Source: Calvatia gigantea (taxonomy: Eukaryota > Basidiomycota > Agaricomycetes > Agaricales > Lycoperdaceae). From it: DNA of 43,878 nucleotides. The translations under genes were made by a program, and so were the position numbers. Where the stretch lies: the NCBI GenBank assembly GCA_025093985.1, contig JACAAK010000032.1, forward strand, positions 1-43,878, written 5' to 3'. The first letter of the stretch is position 1. Each line of letters opens with the position of its first letter. The notes below the pieces were generated by a model. The model made no database searches and was not told the origin of the DNA. It was given only the letters and a program-made list of their open reading frames with translations. Below, piece after piece: positions 11,878 through 21,121 of the stretch.

Positions 11878-12836
11878 TTGGGTTCCCCTTTTGCATTGAA
11901 CACATGTCGCCTGCTTCCTATCTCCATGGGTTCTCCCATTCCTCCATAAGTAGTTCCCGAGTTAGTTTTTTTATCTCCTCGGTATTCGGATGCTTCGTAT
12001 CCTTGTCCAACTGCTAGTATGGCCTCTTTCCATTCTGGGTACGTATCGGGTCATGCAGCTGGAGGGTAGCCTGTGATGGTGTGGATAATATCTTGTCGGG
12101 CGTTTTTTCGCAACAGGAACATGGTGTGTCGGTTGTCAGTTTTTGCCTTGTTTTTCAGTACCTCAAATTCGATGAGGTAGTCGGCCGTGTTTCTATTCCC
12201 CTGTTTGAATTTTTCGATCTGCCATTCCGCCTTCGCGTTCATGGCATCATCTGAGAAGGTTCATTTGAATTCTTCTGCAAAGACCTTCCAGTCTACAGAG
12301 TCTTCTCCTTCCAGGATTTGTGGTGCTTTCATTGCTGCATATGCTCCTGCTGTTCCTCCCCTCAGTCTGGCCAGGACTGCTATGGCTTTATCATCTGCCG
12401 TGCTGACTTTGTTGAATTTCATGAAGAGTGTCATGGCTCTCCACCAGTCGTCGAATTTGGTTCACGTTCCATCGAAGAATCCTGGGTCGGGCACAAGTCC
12501 CTTTGTGCTAGGTGCTGTGGTGGGTGTGGTATTGTCTGTCATTTCTGAGTCTCCTGATTCTGATTCTGTTTCGGTGTCTTGGTTCTCCTGTTGTCCTAAC
12601 TGCTCCTCTGCTATGTCGAGTTCGTCGAAGAGTTCTGATATAATTGCTTCTACTCCTGTTGAGTTTATTCCTTGTGTGGTTTCTCCGGGTTCGTTGCTTG
12701 TTACAACCGTTTCTGGTGCAGGTACTTCGGGGTTCTCTGCTTCTTCGTCTGATGACTCAGTTTCGCTTTCTGCCTCAAGTTCGTCGTCTGTAACTTCGAG
12801 CTGTGGTTCTCTGTATTCGTCGGGGTTCGAGCTCAT
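11688..12836 (-). pseudogene. gag: Chromovirus gag with two CCHC zinc knuckles, three internal TGA codons
   Basis: The ATG at 12836 opens an acidic N-terminal domain rich in Glu, Ser and Thr. A capsid-like core follows ('KFDDWWRAMTLFMKFNKV', 'EWQIEKFKQGNRNTADYL'), then two zinc knuckles, 'CYNCGIFGHMSKDC' and 'CYNCGKIGHIAKAC'. The frame ends with TAG at 11690-11688, inside the pol overlap. One frame is held throughout but is broken by TGA at 12464-12462, 12263-12261 and 12053-12051. All three would be sense codons if CGA (or TGG) had been mutated. The 5' leader between the LTR and the ATG is 81 nt. The first part of this gene, including two of the stops, is repeated in inverted orientation at 18057-18729. 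Confidence 0.88.
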
Positions 12837-12904
12837 ATAATGGCTCCTGGGTTCGTCGTGGTTCGGGTCTTTTCCAACTCTGTTTCCTGCAAGGTGAGGT
12901 GGTG

Positions 12905-12915
12905 ACGCTTAACCA
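12905..12915 (-). other. Primer binding site of the self-priming (Tf1/sushi) type
   Basis: Two bases inside the 5' LTR edge, the minus strand reads TGGTTAAGCGT. It is exactly complementary, over 11 nt, to ACGCTTAACCA inside the same LTR (13010-13000), which lies about 34 nt downstream of a TATTTAAG box. In Tf1 and sushi elements the first 11 nt of the RNA fold back onto the PBS and prime reverse transcription. The length, position and TATA spacing seen here fit that scheme. I saw no better match to a tRNA 3' end, but could not search for one. Confidence 0.75.
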
Positions 12916-12917
12916 AA

Positions 12918-13225
12918 TGTTACGACCTTAGTTGGTTTAGACCTCAGGTTGCAGCTCTGGCTAAGTCTTGAGGGCGAGTAAGGGAAAGAGAACAGAAGGT
13001 GGTTAAGCGTACCGAATACAACAGGGTGTATGTACGCTTAAATACGTCTAGAGCTATCCGGTTGAGCAGATGGAGTAACTACATGAAACGTCCGGTCAAG
13101 GCGTGGTAGTTGGTACGAGTCATATCTTCGGGGAACGCTGGACTAGAATAACTGAAACAGGTACGCAGATAGTTAGGAATGTAGAATAGCACAGAACTCG
13201 TTATGATCGGTGGAAACTCATAACA
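12918..13225 (-). repeat. 5' LTR of the chromovirus, with inferred promoter and RNA start
   Basis: This 308-bp LTR reads TGTTATGAG...GTCGTAACA on the minus strand. It contains TATTTAAG followed about 34 nt later by ACGCTTAACCA (13010-13000), the predicted RNA 5' end if the element self-primes. U3 would then be about 215 nt and R-U5 about 93 nt. Downstream on the plus strand it meets GTGCC, which is not the target duplication expected from the other end. Confidence 0.92.
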
Positions 13226-14933
13226 GTGCCAAGGTTGTGTTATAGTTGTTGTTTATATGGAATCTATTAGCGAGCATATAAACAGTTTGAATTTGGGACT
13301 TGGAACAAGTTAGGAATGAGGGTACAGAGGTGCTTGAGTTGGTGCTCTAATTCGAGTTGGACTGCTGGATTGATATGCTACCATTCATGGGGGCTGGTGG
13401 CTGACATACTTTAGGTTTCATAACATCTACAAGGGGAATGGCAATGGCACAAAGGGTGGCCACTCTATTTACACTGTCTGGAAGTGAATGTTGAGGGACA
13501 GGGATAGGCTGGGATGGAGATGTATATGTCACAATCAAGATACTTAACTGCAAGCCATTGAGATTGGCAGTAGGGACAGAAGAGGGTACCTCACCACATG
13601 AATAACCTGCATCTGTGGAATACCATTCAACAATGGCATTGTCTTTATTTGTTGCTAGGATTGCAACTAATGTACCAATTGGGAGACCCTAAATTTGAGT
13701 GTTGGCAGCAGGTGGTGTATGAGTAAGAAAGGGTGCAAGGGCAAATAGATCAGATGAAAAGCACCCATCTAATCCTGAATGTAAATAGATGGAGAAACCC
13801 TAAGCTAGATGGGAATGAACATGAGCTGGCAACCATCCTAGGTAATAACAGGCACAGTATTGTCTGTCATCAGACTTGCCTGATCCAACTCTGCTGGCAG
13901 AGTCACTATATAGTGCAAGTACCAAAGAATGGGTAAGGAGTGGGGCCTGCAAAAATTGTAGACTACATACTTGGTCTGGTATTTGTCCACAAGAACTCAG
14001 TTCTGCTTGTCTGGACCTTAGGGACCAAATGCCAGTATATTGTCCTGGTCATACCTCCAGTGCTCCTCAAGGTAATATTTCTACTCCAGCTCTTTGATAT
14101 CCTTCTGGTTCAATCTCTATCAGTTTTGATTCCTCAGGGGAGGGCTTGAGTTTCTAGTACTTCAATGGGAGGTGAGGTATTAAATTATGGTGATCATTCA
14201 ATGATCACCACCATGATCAATGTGTAGCCAGAGAGAGCAAATGGGTCTGTAAGATGTCTCTCCATCACTGTTTTCTGGCAATGTCCATGTGGGTGTTTTG
14301 GGTGGAGTAATATAAAGGGCCACAAGGCATATAGAATAGAGGATGGCTGGTAGGGATTCTGTTTGCAGAATCATTGAGACAAGTGGAGGATGTAAAATGG
14401 GAGTAAAAACTCATGTCAATCTGGTCTTCCTAATAGTGGCTGCTCCTTCTGGCAAATGAGAGTTGTCTCAATCTGCTCTCAAATGGTGTTGGTGCATTCC
14501 TCTGGAAGCAAGGTAATTCCCTGCCTGGATATCAACAAATTTGAGTCCTGAATATGGATCCTGAGGCTATATGAGACCATTTATCTCCATCAGTTTTAAT
14601 GATAAGGGCTTTCAATATATCCTACATCCTCATTTGTGGTGATCATGTGATAGAGCATGTATATCATGTGATATATACCATACCTCCAAACTGACCACAG
14701 GTGGCCAATTCATATGAAATTATGCCATTTCCAAAAACCTGAGAGTATATAATATATAAGCATAAACAGCTGATTGAAAAAGAGGATGCACTGTGGGAAT
14801 AGGGGGATGTTGGTACTGGTTGACTATATTGTACACCTGAAGCCTTTCCTAGTGTCCATTGAAAGCAAGTGAGTATGTTAGGCACTCTAGCTATAGGGCT
14901 CAGAAGCCTACAAAAGTATGTCAAGTGATACAA
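13226..14933 (-). other. Rearranged stretch with one gene remnant, otherwise no gene
   Basis: A minus-strand frame runs from about 13745 to 13347 and reads as protein on both sides of a TAG near 13689 ('SSDLFALAPFLTHT', then 'GLPIGTLVAILATNKD'). It is the 3' end of an unrecognised dead gene. The rest, to the end of the helicase remnant, shows no convincing coding sequence. The whole stretch belongs to the 13226-17667 segment that I infer to be inverted. Confidence 0.4.
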
Positions 14934-17667
14934 TTAAATACAAGAAAAAAGCTGAAGGTACACAAGGATAACTTCTAGTCCATTGTAGAAGTTCTGTGGA
15001 GGATCAGTAATATCTGCACACCAAGTAAAGAATTGGCCAGAAGAAATATATGAACCATGGTTGTTCACATATGAAGCTAAGCCAGCATGTTCCCTATATA
15101 TCTCATCAAAAACTGGCTTATCATGGAATATAAACCATAGCAAAAGAACACATGTATCAGCATGTGCACATTTCACTGGGCCATAGGGGCCATGGGATGG
15201 AAGTGTAAATGTCCCCTGAGGAAAGCCACAATGAAAGCATACAGTGAATGGGGGAAATACAAATGCCTTCTTTGCTTCCTTCCAACCAAAAAGATAATTG
15301 ATAAACTGATCTTTCCTGCAGGTGTCCAGATTTATGTGGCCATCAACTCTTGGGGTGAGCTCTTTGTACATATACCAGCAAGCTGCACATTGTCCTTTTA
15401 GGAGGTGAGCAAGTTTCTCAAGCTCCTCAGCTTTTTGCTGTTTTATTTTTCATTGTTGAATAGCATATGCAGCTGCAGTTTCCCTTTCTAGAGTTGGACC
15501 CAAACTAGAGGAATGCCATAGAGCAGCTGAGGAGTGGAGGGAGGGATGGTTGGTCTGGAGTTGGTTATATGGCCTAGTAGGCCCAGCTTGGTTATTGGAT
15601 TGATAAGAAAGAGAAGGCATAGAGAGCTGGCTTTTGAGTTTTGGTGGAGGATGAGGTTTTTGGCTGAATGAAGAAGGAATATATGGCAGTAGTGGCTGGG
15701 GTAGAGAAGGTGGTGAAGGAAGCAGAGACTTGAGGAACAGTTGGTTCAGTTCTGTATTGGGATTGCAGAAATTGCACTGCAAAGCACCCTCAACATCTGA
15801 ACATTGAAGTTTTGTGTTATCCAGGAGATGATGGAAAGCAATGCGATGGCATTCTTTTGAAGAAAACCAGTGAACACCAGCTTCCCTGCACTCATAGTCT
15901 GAGCTTTCAGTATCTATAAGATATTCAACACTGAGGCCCTGCAATGCAAAGATGTATGCAGGCTTTCCATCCCGTCCAGCTCGTCCAGCCCCTTGATATA
16001 TGTTGATAAGGCCATATGGTAACTCTGTGAATATAACCACATGGACAGAAGAGTAGTCAATGCCATGGATCATCCGAGTAGTTGATACAATCCAAGGATA
16101 ATTTCCTGCCAGCCAATGTTGCTCATTTTGCTCTCAAGACCTAAGTTTGGAATATGTTTTGGTAACTCCCAGATGGCCTAATTCCTCTGCAATTGTATCA
16201 CAGGATTTTTGGTCACATACAAAGATAATAGCTCGGTCTTGAGGTGTCATTAGATGTTCTTTAAGACTGGAAATGAGCTTTTTAAGTATTTCAACCATTG
16301 TGATGTGAGTGTCTTGGTATTTGCCAATATGATATGTGAGCTGGGGTTGGTGGCAGGGAGCTTTGACTACAAGGGACTTTGGGGAGAGAGACAACCAGCT
16401 GAGGAATTTTGGCATCAAGTGGTAGGGAATAGAAGCTGAGAGATAGATTTTTTGGGGAAGCCAGGTAGAGATTATGTGCAGCTTTTCAAAGTTAGGCCGA
16501 TATTGCATTGAACTGAAGATTTGGTGAGCCTCATCCACAAAGATCCTGGCCACTAGATTTTTATTCATTTTGATAAGCCTGGAATAGTTTTAAGTCAGTG
16601 AATATTGCTAAAGATACTATAAAGAGAATAACTTTATGTTGTAAAAGTCTTAGATACAACTGTTTCCAAGGCCATGAACACCAGATTAGCTTGGACAGAT
16701 GTTGGAAAATGTTTATTAGCTGCTGTCCACTGTACAGCCTTGAGACCCATAGCTTGTGCTTTGGCCACTTGGTCACGAAGGAGAAAAGCATTAGGTATAA
16801 CAACAACATTGGTCTTGTCCTCTTGGAGCCTTGCACATATTTGGTAAGTCAGACTTTTTCCTATTCCAGTTGGAAAATGTACAATCAATGGTGCTGATCC
16901 TTGGATCACCATAGCAAGAGCAAGAGCTTGCATATTAGAGTGGAAGGTTGGTGAAGGAATATAGGAGAAGTGTTGATTGAGACATTCTTGCACATATGCA
17001 GTTTCTTTGGATTGCATAGCATAATCAGTAATCCAGAGTGGACCCTGAGTAACAGAAAATGACTGGCGAACATGAAGACTGAGATTATAGAGGGGATGGG
17101 AAGATTTGGTGGGATCATGAAAGATGGATGTATCTTCTCCAACATCTATAGGTTAGGAAGAGGGGCTTGCATATGACAAATCAGATGATGGGTGGTGCTG
17201 GTGGGATGAAAATTGCTGTGGAGGGGATATATTCTGAATAATTGGTAGAATGGAGGATTGAAGTAGAGAGGAGGATGGCAAAGAAGTTGGATGAACAGGT
17301 TGAGCTATACTCTGCATTGCCAAAGCTTCAGCAACTACACTTTGGACCTCTTTGCCAATATTCAGTTGAAGATACTGAATCTGGTTGGATATGTTTGCCT
17401 CCATATGCTTGAGAAGATCCAATACAGATGCCAGGGAGGTTGAAGGTGCATCACCTGTACTAGTTGGTCCCTGAGAAGGGGGTATTGTAGTAAATTGTGC
17501 ACGATAGCGGTCCTTTAAGGGAAGAAGAGGGGGATATCCAGGTCGAAAACCAGTAACCTCCCACCAGACCTCAGAAATATGCCCAAACTCTAGCAGCTGG
17601 TCACTTGACATAGATGGAAGGTGGTGTACCTCTGGAGCATACTTTCTTCTGGCCATTGATATACTAT
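14934..17667 (-). pseudogene. C-terminal half of the OrsD/RecQ gene: DEAH RecQ-like helicase, broken
   Basis: Read on the minus strand from 17667, this begins with a hydrophilic region ('SMARRKYAPEVHHLPSM') that continues the frame left open at 6830. It then enters a superfamily-2 helicase. Walker A 'PTGIGKSLTYQ' is near 16873-16840, 'FVDEAH' (motif II) near 16540-16524, 'YLSASIP' (motif III) follows, 'AIIFVCDQKS' is motif IV, and 'IYQGAGRAGRDGKP' (motif VI) is near 15995-15960, a RecQ-like signature. The C-terminus has Cys-rich segments ('CNFCNP', 'CAACW', 'CFHCGFP') and ends near 14934. In-frame TAA (17155-17153) and TGA (16136-16134, 15452-15450) interrupt it, and an exon boundary near 16560-16640 is unclear. 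Telomere-linked RecQ helicases are a known feature of fungal subtelomeres, which suits the position here. Confidence 0.82.
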
Positions 17668-18729
17668 TGTTATGAGTTTCCACCGATCATAACGAGTTCC
17701 GTGCTATTCTACATTCCTAACTATCTGCGTACCTGTTTCAGTTATTCTAGTCCAGCGTTCCCCGAAGATATGACTCGTACCAACTACCACGCCTTGACCG
17801 GACGTTTCATGTAGTTACTCCATCTGCTCAACCGGATAGCTCTAGACGTATTTAAGCGTACATACACCCTGTTGTATTCGGTACGCTTAACCACCTTCTG
17901 TTCTCTTTCCCTTACTCGCCCTCAAGACTTAGCCAGAGCTGCAACCTGAGGTCTAAACCAACTAAGGTCGTAACATTTGGTTAAGCGTCACCACCTCACC
18001 TTGCAGGAAACAGAGTTGGAAAAGACCCGAACCACGACGAACCCAGGAGCCATTATATGAGCTCGAACCCCGACGAATACAGAGAACCACAGCTCGAAGT
18101 TACAGACGACGAACTTGAGGCAGAAAGCGAAACTGAGTCATCAGACGAAGAAGCAGAGAACCCCGAAGTACCTGCACCAGAAACGGTTGTAACAAGCAAC
18201 GAACCCGGAGAAACCACACAAGGAATAAACTCAACAGGAGTAGAAGCAATTATATCAGAACTCTTCGACGAACTCGACATAGCAGAGGAGCAGTTAGGAC
18301 AACAGGAGAACCAAGACACCGAAACAGAATCAGAATCAGGAGACTCAGAAATGACAGACAATACCACACCCACCACAGCACCTAGCACAAAGGGACTTGT
18401 GCCCGACCCAGGATTCTTCGATGGAACGTGAACCAAATTCGACGACTGGTGGAGAGCCATGACACTCTTCATGAAATTCAACAAAGTCAGCACGGCAGAT
18501 GATAAAGCCATAGCAGTCCTGGCCAGACTGAGGGGAGGAACAGCAGGAGCATATGCAGCAATGAAAGCACCACAAATCCTGGAAGGAGAAGACTCTGTAG
18601 ACTGGAAGGTCTTTGCAGAAGAATTCAAATGAACCTTCTCAGATGATGCCATGAACGCGAAGGCGGAATGGCAGATCGAAAAATTCAAACAGGGGAATAG
18701 AAACACGGCCGACTACCTCATCGAATTTG
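17668..18729 (+). mobile_element. Inverted partial copy of the chromovirus: 5' LTR plus start of gag
   Basis: This is the reverse complement of 12164-13225. I noted one difference, at the site where the 5' LTR has A at 13193. It contains a complete LTR (17668-17975), the same PBS, gag ATG (18057) and the first two TGA codons of gag. It stops abruptly at about 18729, inside codons for '...DYLIEF', where the foldback element begins. The 5-mer before it, ACTAT at 17663-17667, is the reverse complement of ATAGT at 6826-6830. With the other copy it forms a 1.06-kb inverted repeat around a 4.44-kb spacer. Confidence 0.92.
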
Positions 18730-19380
18730 CTGCGGAGACTGCACACCAGCTGCCTTTGGAATGGCACCCAATAAGCATCTCACACCAATTAGTCTGCTGC
18801 CTGAAGACTTCACCACCCCAACCATTCAATGATCTGTCACCAATCTGCTTGTTCCTTGCCCATTCTATAACCAACCAACCATCTGTTTCACCTGCCATAC
18901 ATTGTGTTTCAGACCAATGCCTATTTTATTAAAATTTCACCACATACCTCTCTTGTTACTAACATCTTTTTTCAAATCAATTTCTTTGTCTCCACCATTG
19001 TGCATTCATTCACTGCATTTCAGAAATTTCAATATCTTACTACAAGCTAGTCTATCCTCCATTTTTCTAACTTGATACCCTTTCCATACAAAATTTGTAG
19101 ATAATGATAACAACAACCATAGAAATTGAACCCTGGACAAGTTGTCTACAGTATAAATACAGTTGAGCCAGTAGAGGCTTGACACCTAGTAATTTGATAC
19201 CCATTTTTCTTACTCTTGAAATCTCACTCTGAAACATCTCAGCTTTGTCTCTCATCATGTCTCATTGTCTTGTTGGCTCTCGTCCCACACTCGTGCTGAA
19301 CTCTTGTCTCCCATGATGTCCCTGGCACCATCACTCTTGCCCCTCATTCTCTGCTGCTTTTCTCTGTCTCTATCTCTTTT

Positions 19381-19506
19381 CCTGGACCCAGTTTCGAAGC
19401 CTCGTGACTGACAGACACAGTCACACTGAAGTGATGAGGTGGCAGTTCAATGAAAAGTGGGTGTGACTGTGTCTGTCAGTCATGAGGCTTTGAAACCAGG
19501 TCCAGG
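19381..19506. repeat. Long hairpin inside the foldback element, 46-nt arms
   Basis: The arms 19381-19426 and 19461-19506 are near-perfect reverse complements; both contain GACTGACAGACACAGTCACAC or its complement with a few transitions. The loop is 34 nt. Weaker complementarity continues outward through the CT-rich left flank and GA-rich right flank. Confidence 0.85.
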
Positions 19507-19560
19507 AAAAGAGAGACAGAGGCTGGAAACTATGAGAGAATGAGGGGCAAGAGTGATGAT

Positions 19561-19807
19561 GTCAGATACATCAAGAAAGAGTCTAGAACAAGAAAGACGA
19601 GAGACTGTGAGATGATGTAAGAATGAGAGGCAAGAGTGACAACATCAGATATGTCATTGAGAAAGAGTCTAGAACAAGAGAGATGAGAGACTGCAAGATG
19701 ACATAAGAACAAGAGGCAAGAGTGACAATGTCAGATACACCATTGAGAAAGAGTCTAGAACAAGAGAGATGAAAGACTGCGAGATGATGCAAGAACGAGA
19801 GGCAAGA
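19561..19807. repeat. Three tandem units of about 82-87 bp in the foldback element
   Basis: The units start near 19561, 19643 and 19730, each with the word ...CAGATA..., and share GAAAGAGTCTAGAACAAGA and GAGAGGCAAGAGTGAC or close variants. Only one related segment is present in the left arm, so the array grew after the two arms separated. Confidence 0.75.
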
Positions 19808-19998
19808 CACTCAATTTCAGAAACTTTGAGAGAGAGGGAGAGTGGACAATGATGGAGGCGAAGAAATTGAATTAAAAAAAATGTTAGTAATGAGAGAGGT
19901 ATATGGTGAAAATTTATTAAAATGGGCATTGGTCTGAAACACAACATATGACAGGTGAAATGGATGGTCTATAGAATGGGCAAGGAACGAGTGGATTG

Positions 19999-20305
19999 TA
20001 TTACAACCTTAGTCTGGTAAGACCTCAGGTTACAGCTTAGGCTAAGACTTGAGGGCAAGTAAGGGGAGAGGAAACAGAGGTGGTTAAGCATACCGAATAC
20101 AGTGGATGTATGTATGCTTAAATATAGGGAGCCATCCAGTTGAATGGATAGGGTAACTACATGAAATGTCCAATCAGGTTGGTGCAGTAGTTAACACGAG
20201 TCATAGATGGAGATTGCTTGACAGGAATAGGTGAAACAGATATACTAGCAGTATAGGAATGCAGACAAAGATGGAGTACGATTTGATCAGTAAAAAACCA
20301 TAACA
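19999..20305 (-). repeat. Solo LTR of the chromovirus family, decayed, TSD GATTG
   Basis: This 307-bp LTR begins TATTACAACC (intact copies: TGTTACGACC) and ends CATAACA. GATTG is present at both edges (19994-19998 and 20306-20310). Most CpG sites of the intact LTR are TG or CA here. It sits in the right arm of the foldback element, so it is younger than that arm. Confidence 0.9.
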
Positions 20306-20424
20306 GATTGGCAACGGATCATTGAATGGTTGGGGTGACGGAATCTTTGGAGGGCAGACTAATTAGTGTGAGATGCTCATTGGGTGCTGTTCTGAAGGCA
20401 GCCGACATGCAGTCTCCACAACAC

Positions 20425-21121
20425 CCCTTTTTCATTGAACCACTGCCTTATCTCTTCAGTGCAGTCTCCACACTTAGTCCTCACTCAGGATCAGAGGGCA
20501 GATAAAAGATGTAGGTGACAAGAGGCTAGTAGCCAGTTCAAACTAAAGAATACAAGCAGGTATTCTAGAGCATTTATACTAGCTAGCTAAGTCCATAGGT
20601 ATCAAGATGAGCAAGGAAATGAGGACTTCATGTGTTGAACGTAAAGTTACACAGTGGTAAAGAAATCAAGGTAACTACCAGAAAAGACATGACTGTGGAA
20701 AAGCAGGAAGGTACCAAGACAACACAGGAATGAAAGAAGTAAACTAAAGTACACACAGGTTAGTTAAATAAAGGGAGGACCTGAAGAATAAAGTGACTGT
20801 GAGGAAAACACAACTAAGTGTTTATAGTATAACAAGTGGATTGGCGATGGATTGTTGGTTGGTTGGGGTAACATATATGCAGAGGACCCACAACTTAGAT
20901 CAATGCTTGCATTGGTGGGTGTTGTATACACAATGTTTACTCAAACAGGGTATATGGGAAAGAATTACAGAATGAGGAAGAAGAAGTGGTAGAACTGTCC
21001 AGTCAAGAAATCAAGAAACTCCTCTATTCTGCAATGTTTCTAAATAACAAGTTAATTGATAAAATAACATTTTAAACTGTTCTGAACACACCATTTATGA
21101 CACCTAGTCATCCAGCCCAAT
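20425..21121. other. No gene seen
   Basis: This is AT-rich, CpG-poor sequence without a convincing reading frame. About 20825-20935 resembles 20306-20400 (shared GGTTGGGGT, then ATGCTTGCATTGGTGGGTG against ATGCTCATTGGGTGCTG) and may be a very decayed second foldback arm. Confidence 0.35.

Larger units (their letters stand above)
6831..13225 (-). mobile_element. Ty3/gypsy chromovirus-type LTR retrotransposon, nearly full length (6.4 kb)
   Basis: On the minus strand the order is 5' LTR (13225-12918), primer binding site, gag with two CCHC knuckles, pol (protease, reverse transcriptase, RNase H, integrase, chromodomain), a third ORF, a G-rich polypurine tract and 3' LTR (7138-6831). Each LTR is 308 bp with TGTTA...TAACA ends. 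The two LTRs differ at only two positions, so the insertion is recent. The flanking 5-mers do not match (ATAGT at 6826-6830, GTGCC at 13226-13230). The true partner of ATAGT lies, inverted, at 17663-17667, so the right flank was replaced by an inversion. Five in-frame TGA codons interrupt the ORFs, and no internal TAA or TAG was seen. The copy is probably not autonomous now. Confidence 0.93.
18729..20424. mobile_element. Foldback element of about 1.7 kb with long imperfect inverted arms, no ORF
   Basis: The left arm (about 18729-19020) and right arm (about 20424-19820, split by a solo LTR) are inverted copies. The tips read GCTGCGGAGACTGCACACC on the left and, on the complementary strand, GTTGTGGAGACTGCATGTC on the right. 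Both arms carry CACCCAATRAGCATCTCACA and GTGTTTCAGACCAATGCC. Inside are a strong hairpin (19381-19506) and a short tandem array on the right side only. No transposase is visible, so it is likely non-autonomous. Gag does not resume to its right, so a simple insertion with a target duplication cannot be shown. Confidence 0.65.

Noticed and set aside
7469..12464. TGA read as a sense codon in the retrotransposon
   Set aside because: The telomere, introns and gene families indicate a normal fungal nuclear genome, and TGA ends other frames. CpG deamination explains the pattern more simply, though comparison with other copies would settle it.
12187..12840. A 217-codon plus-strand frame (and its mirror image at 18053-18706 on the minus strand)
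   Set aside because: It is the antisense of gag in both copies. Ser-rich sequence follows from the Glu/Ser-rich coding strand, and gag motifs are on the other strand.
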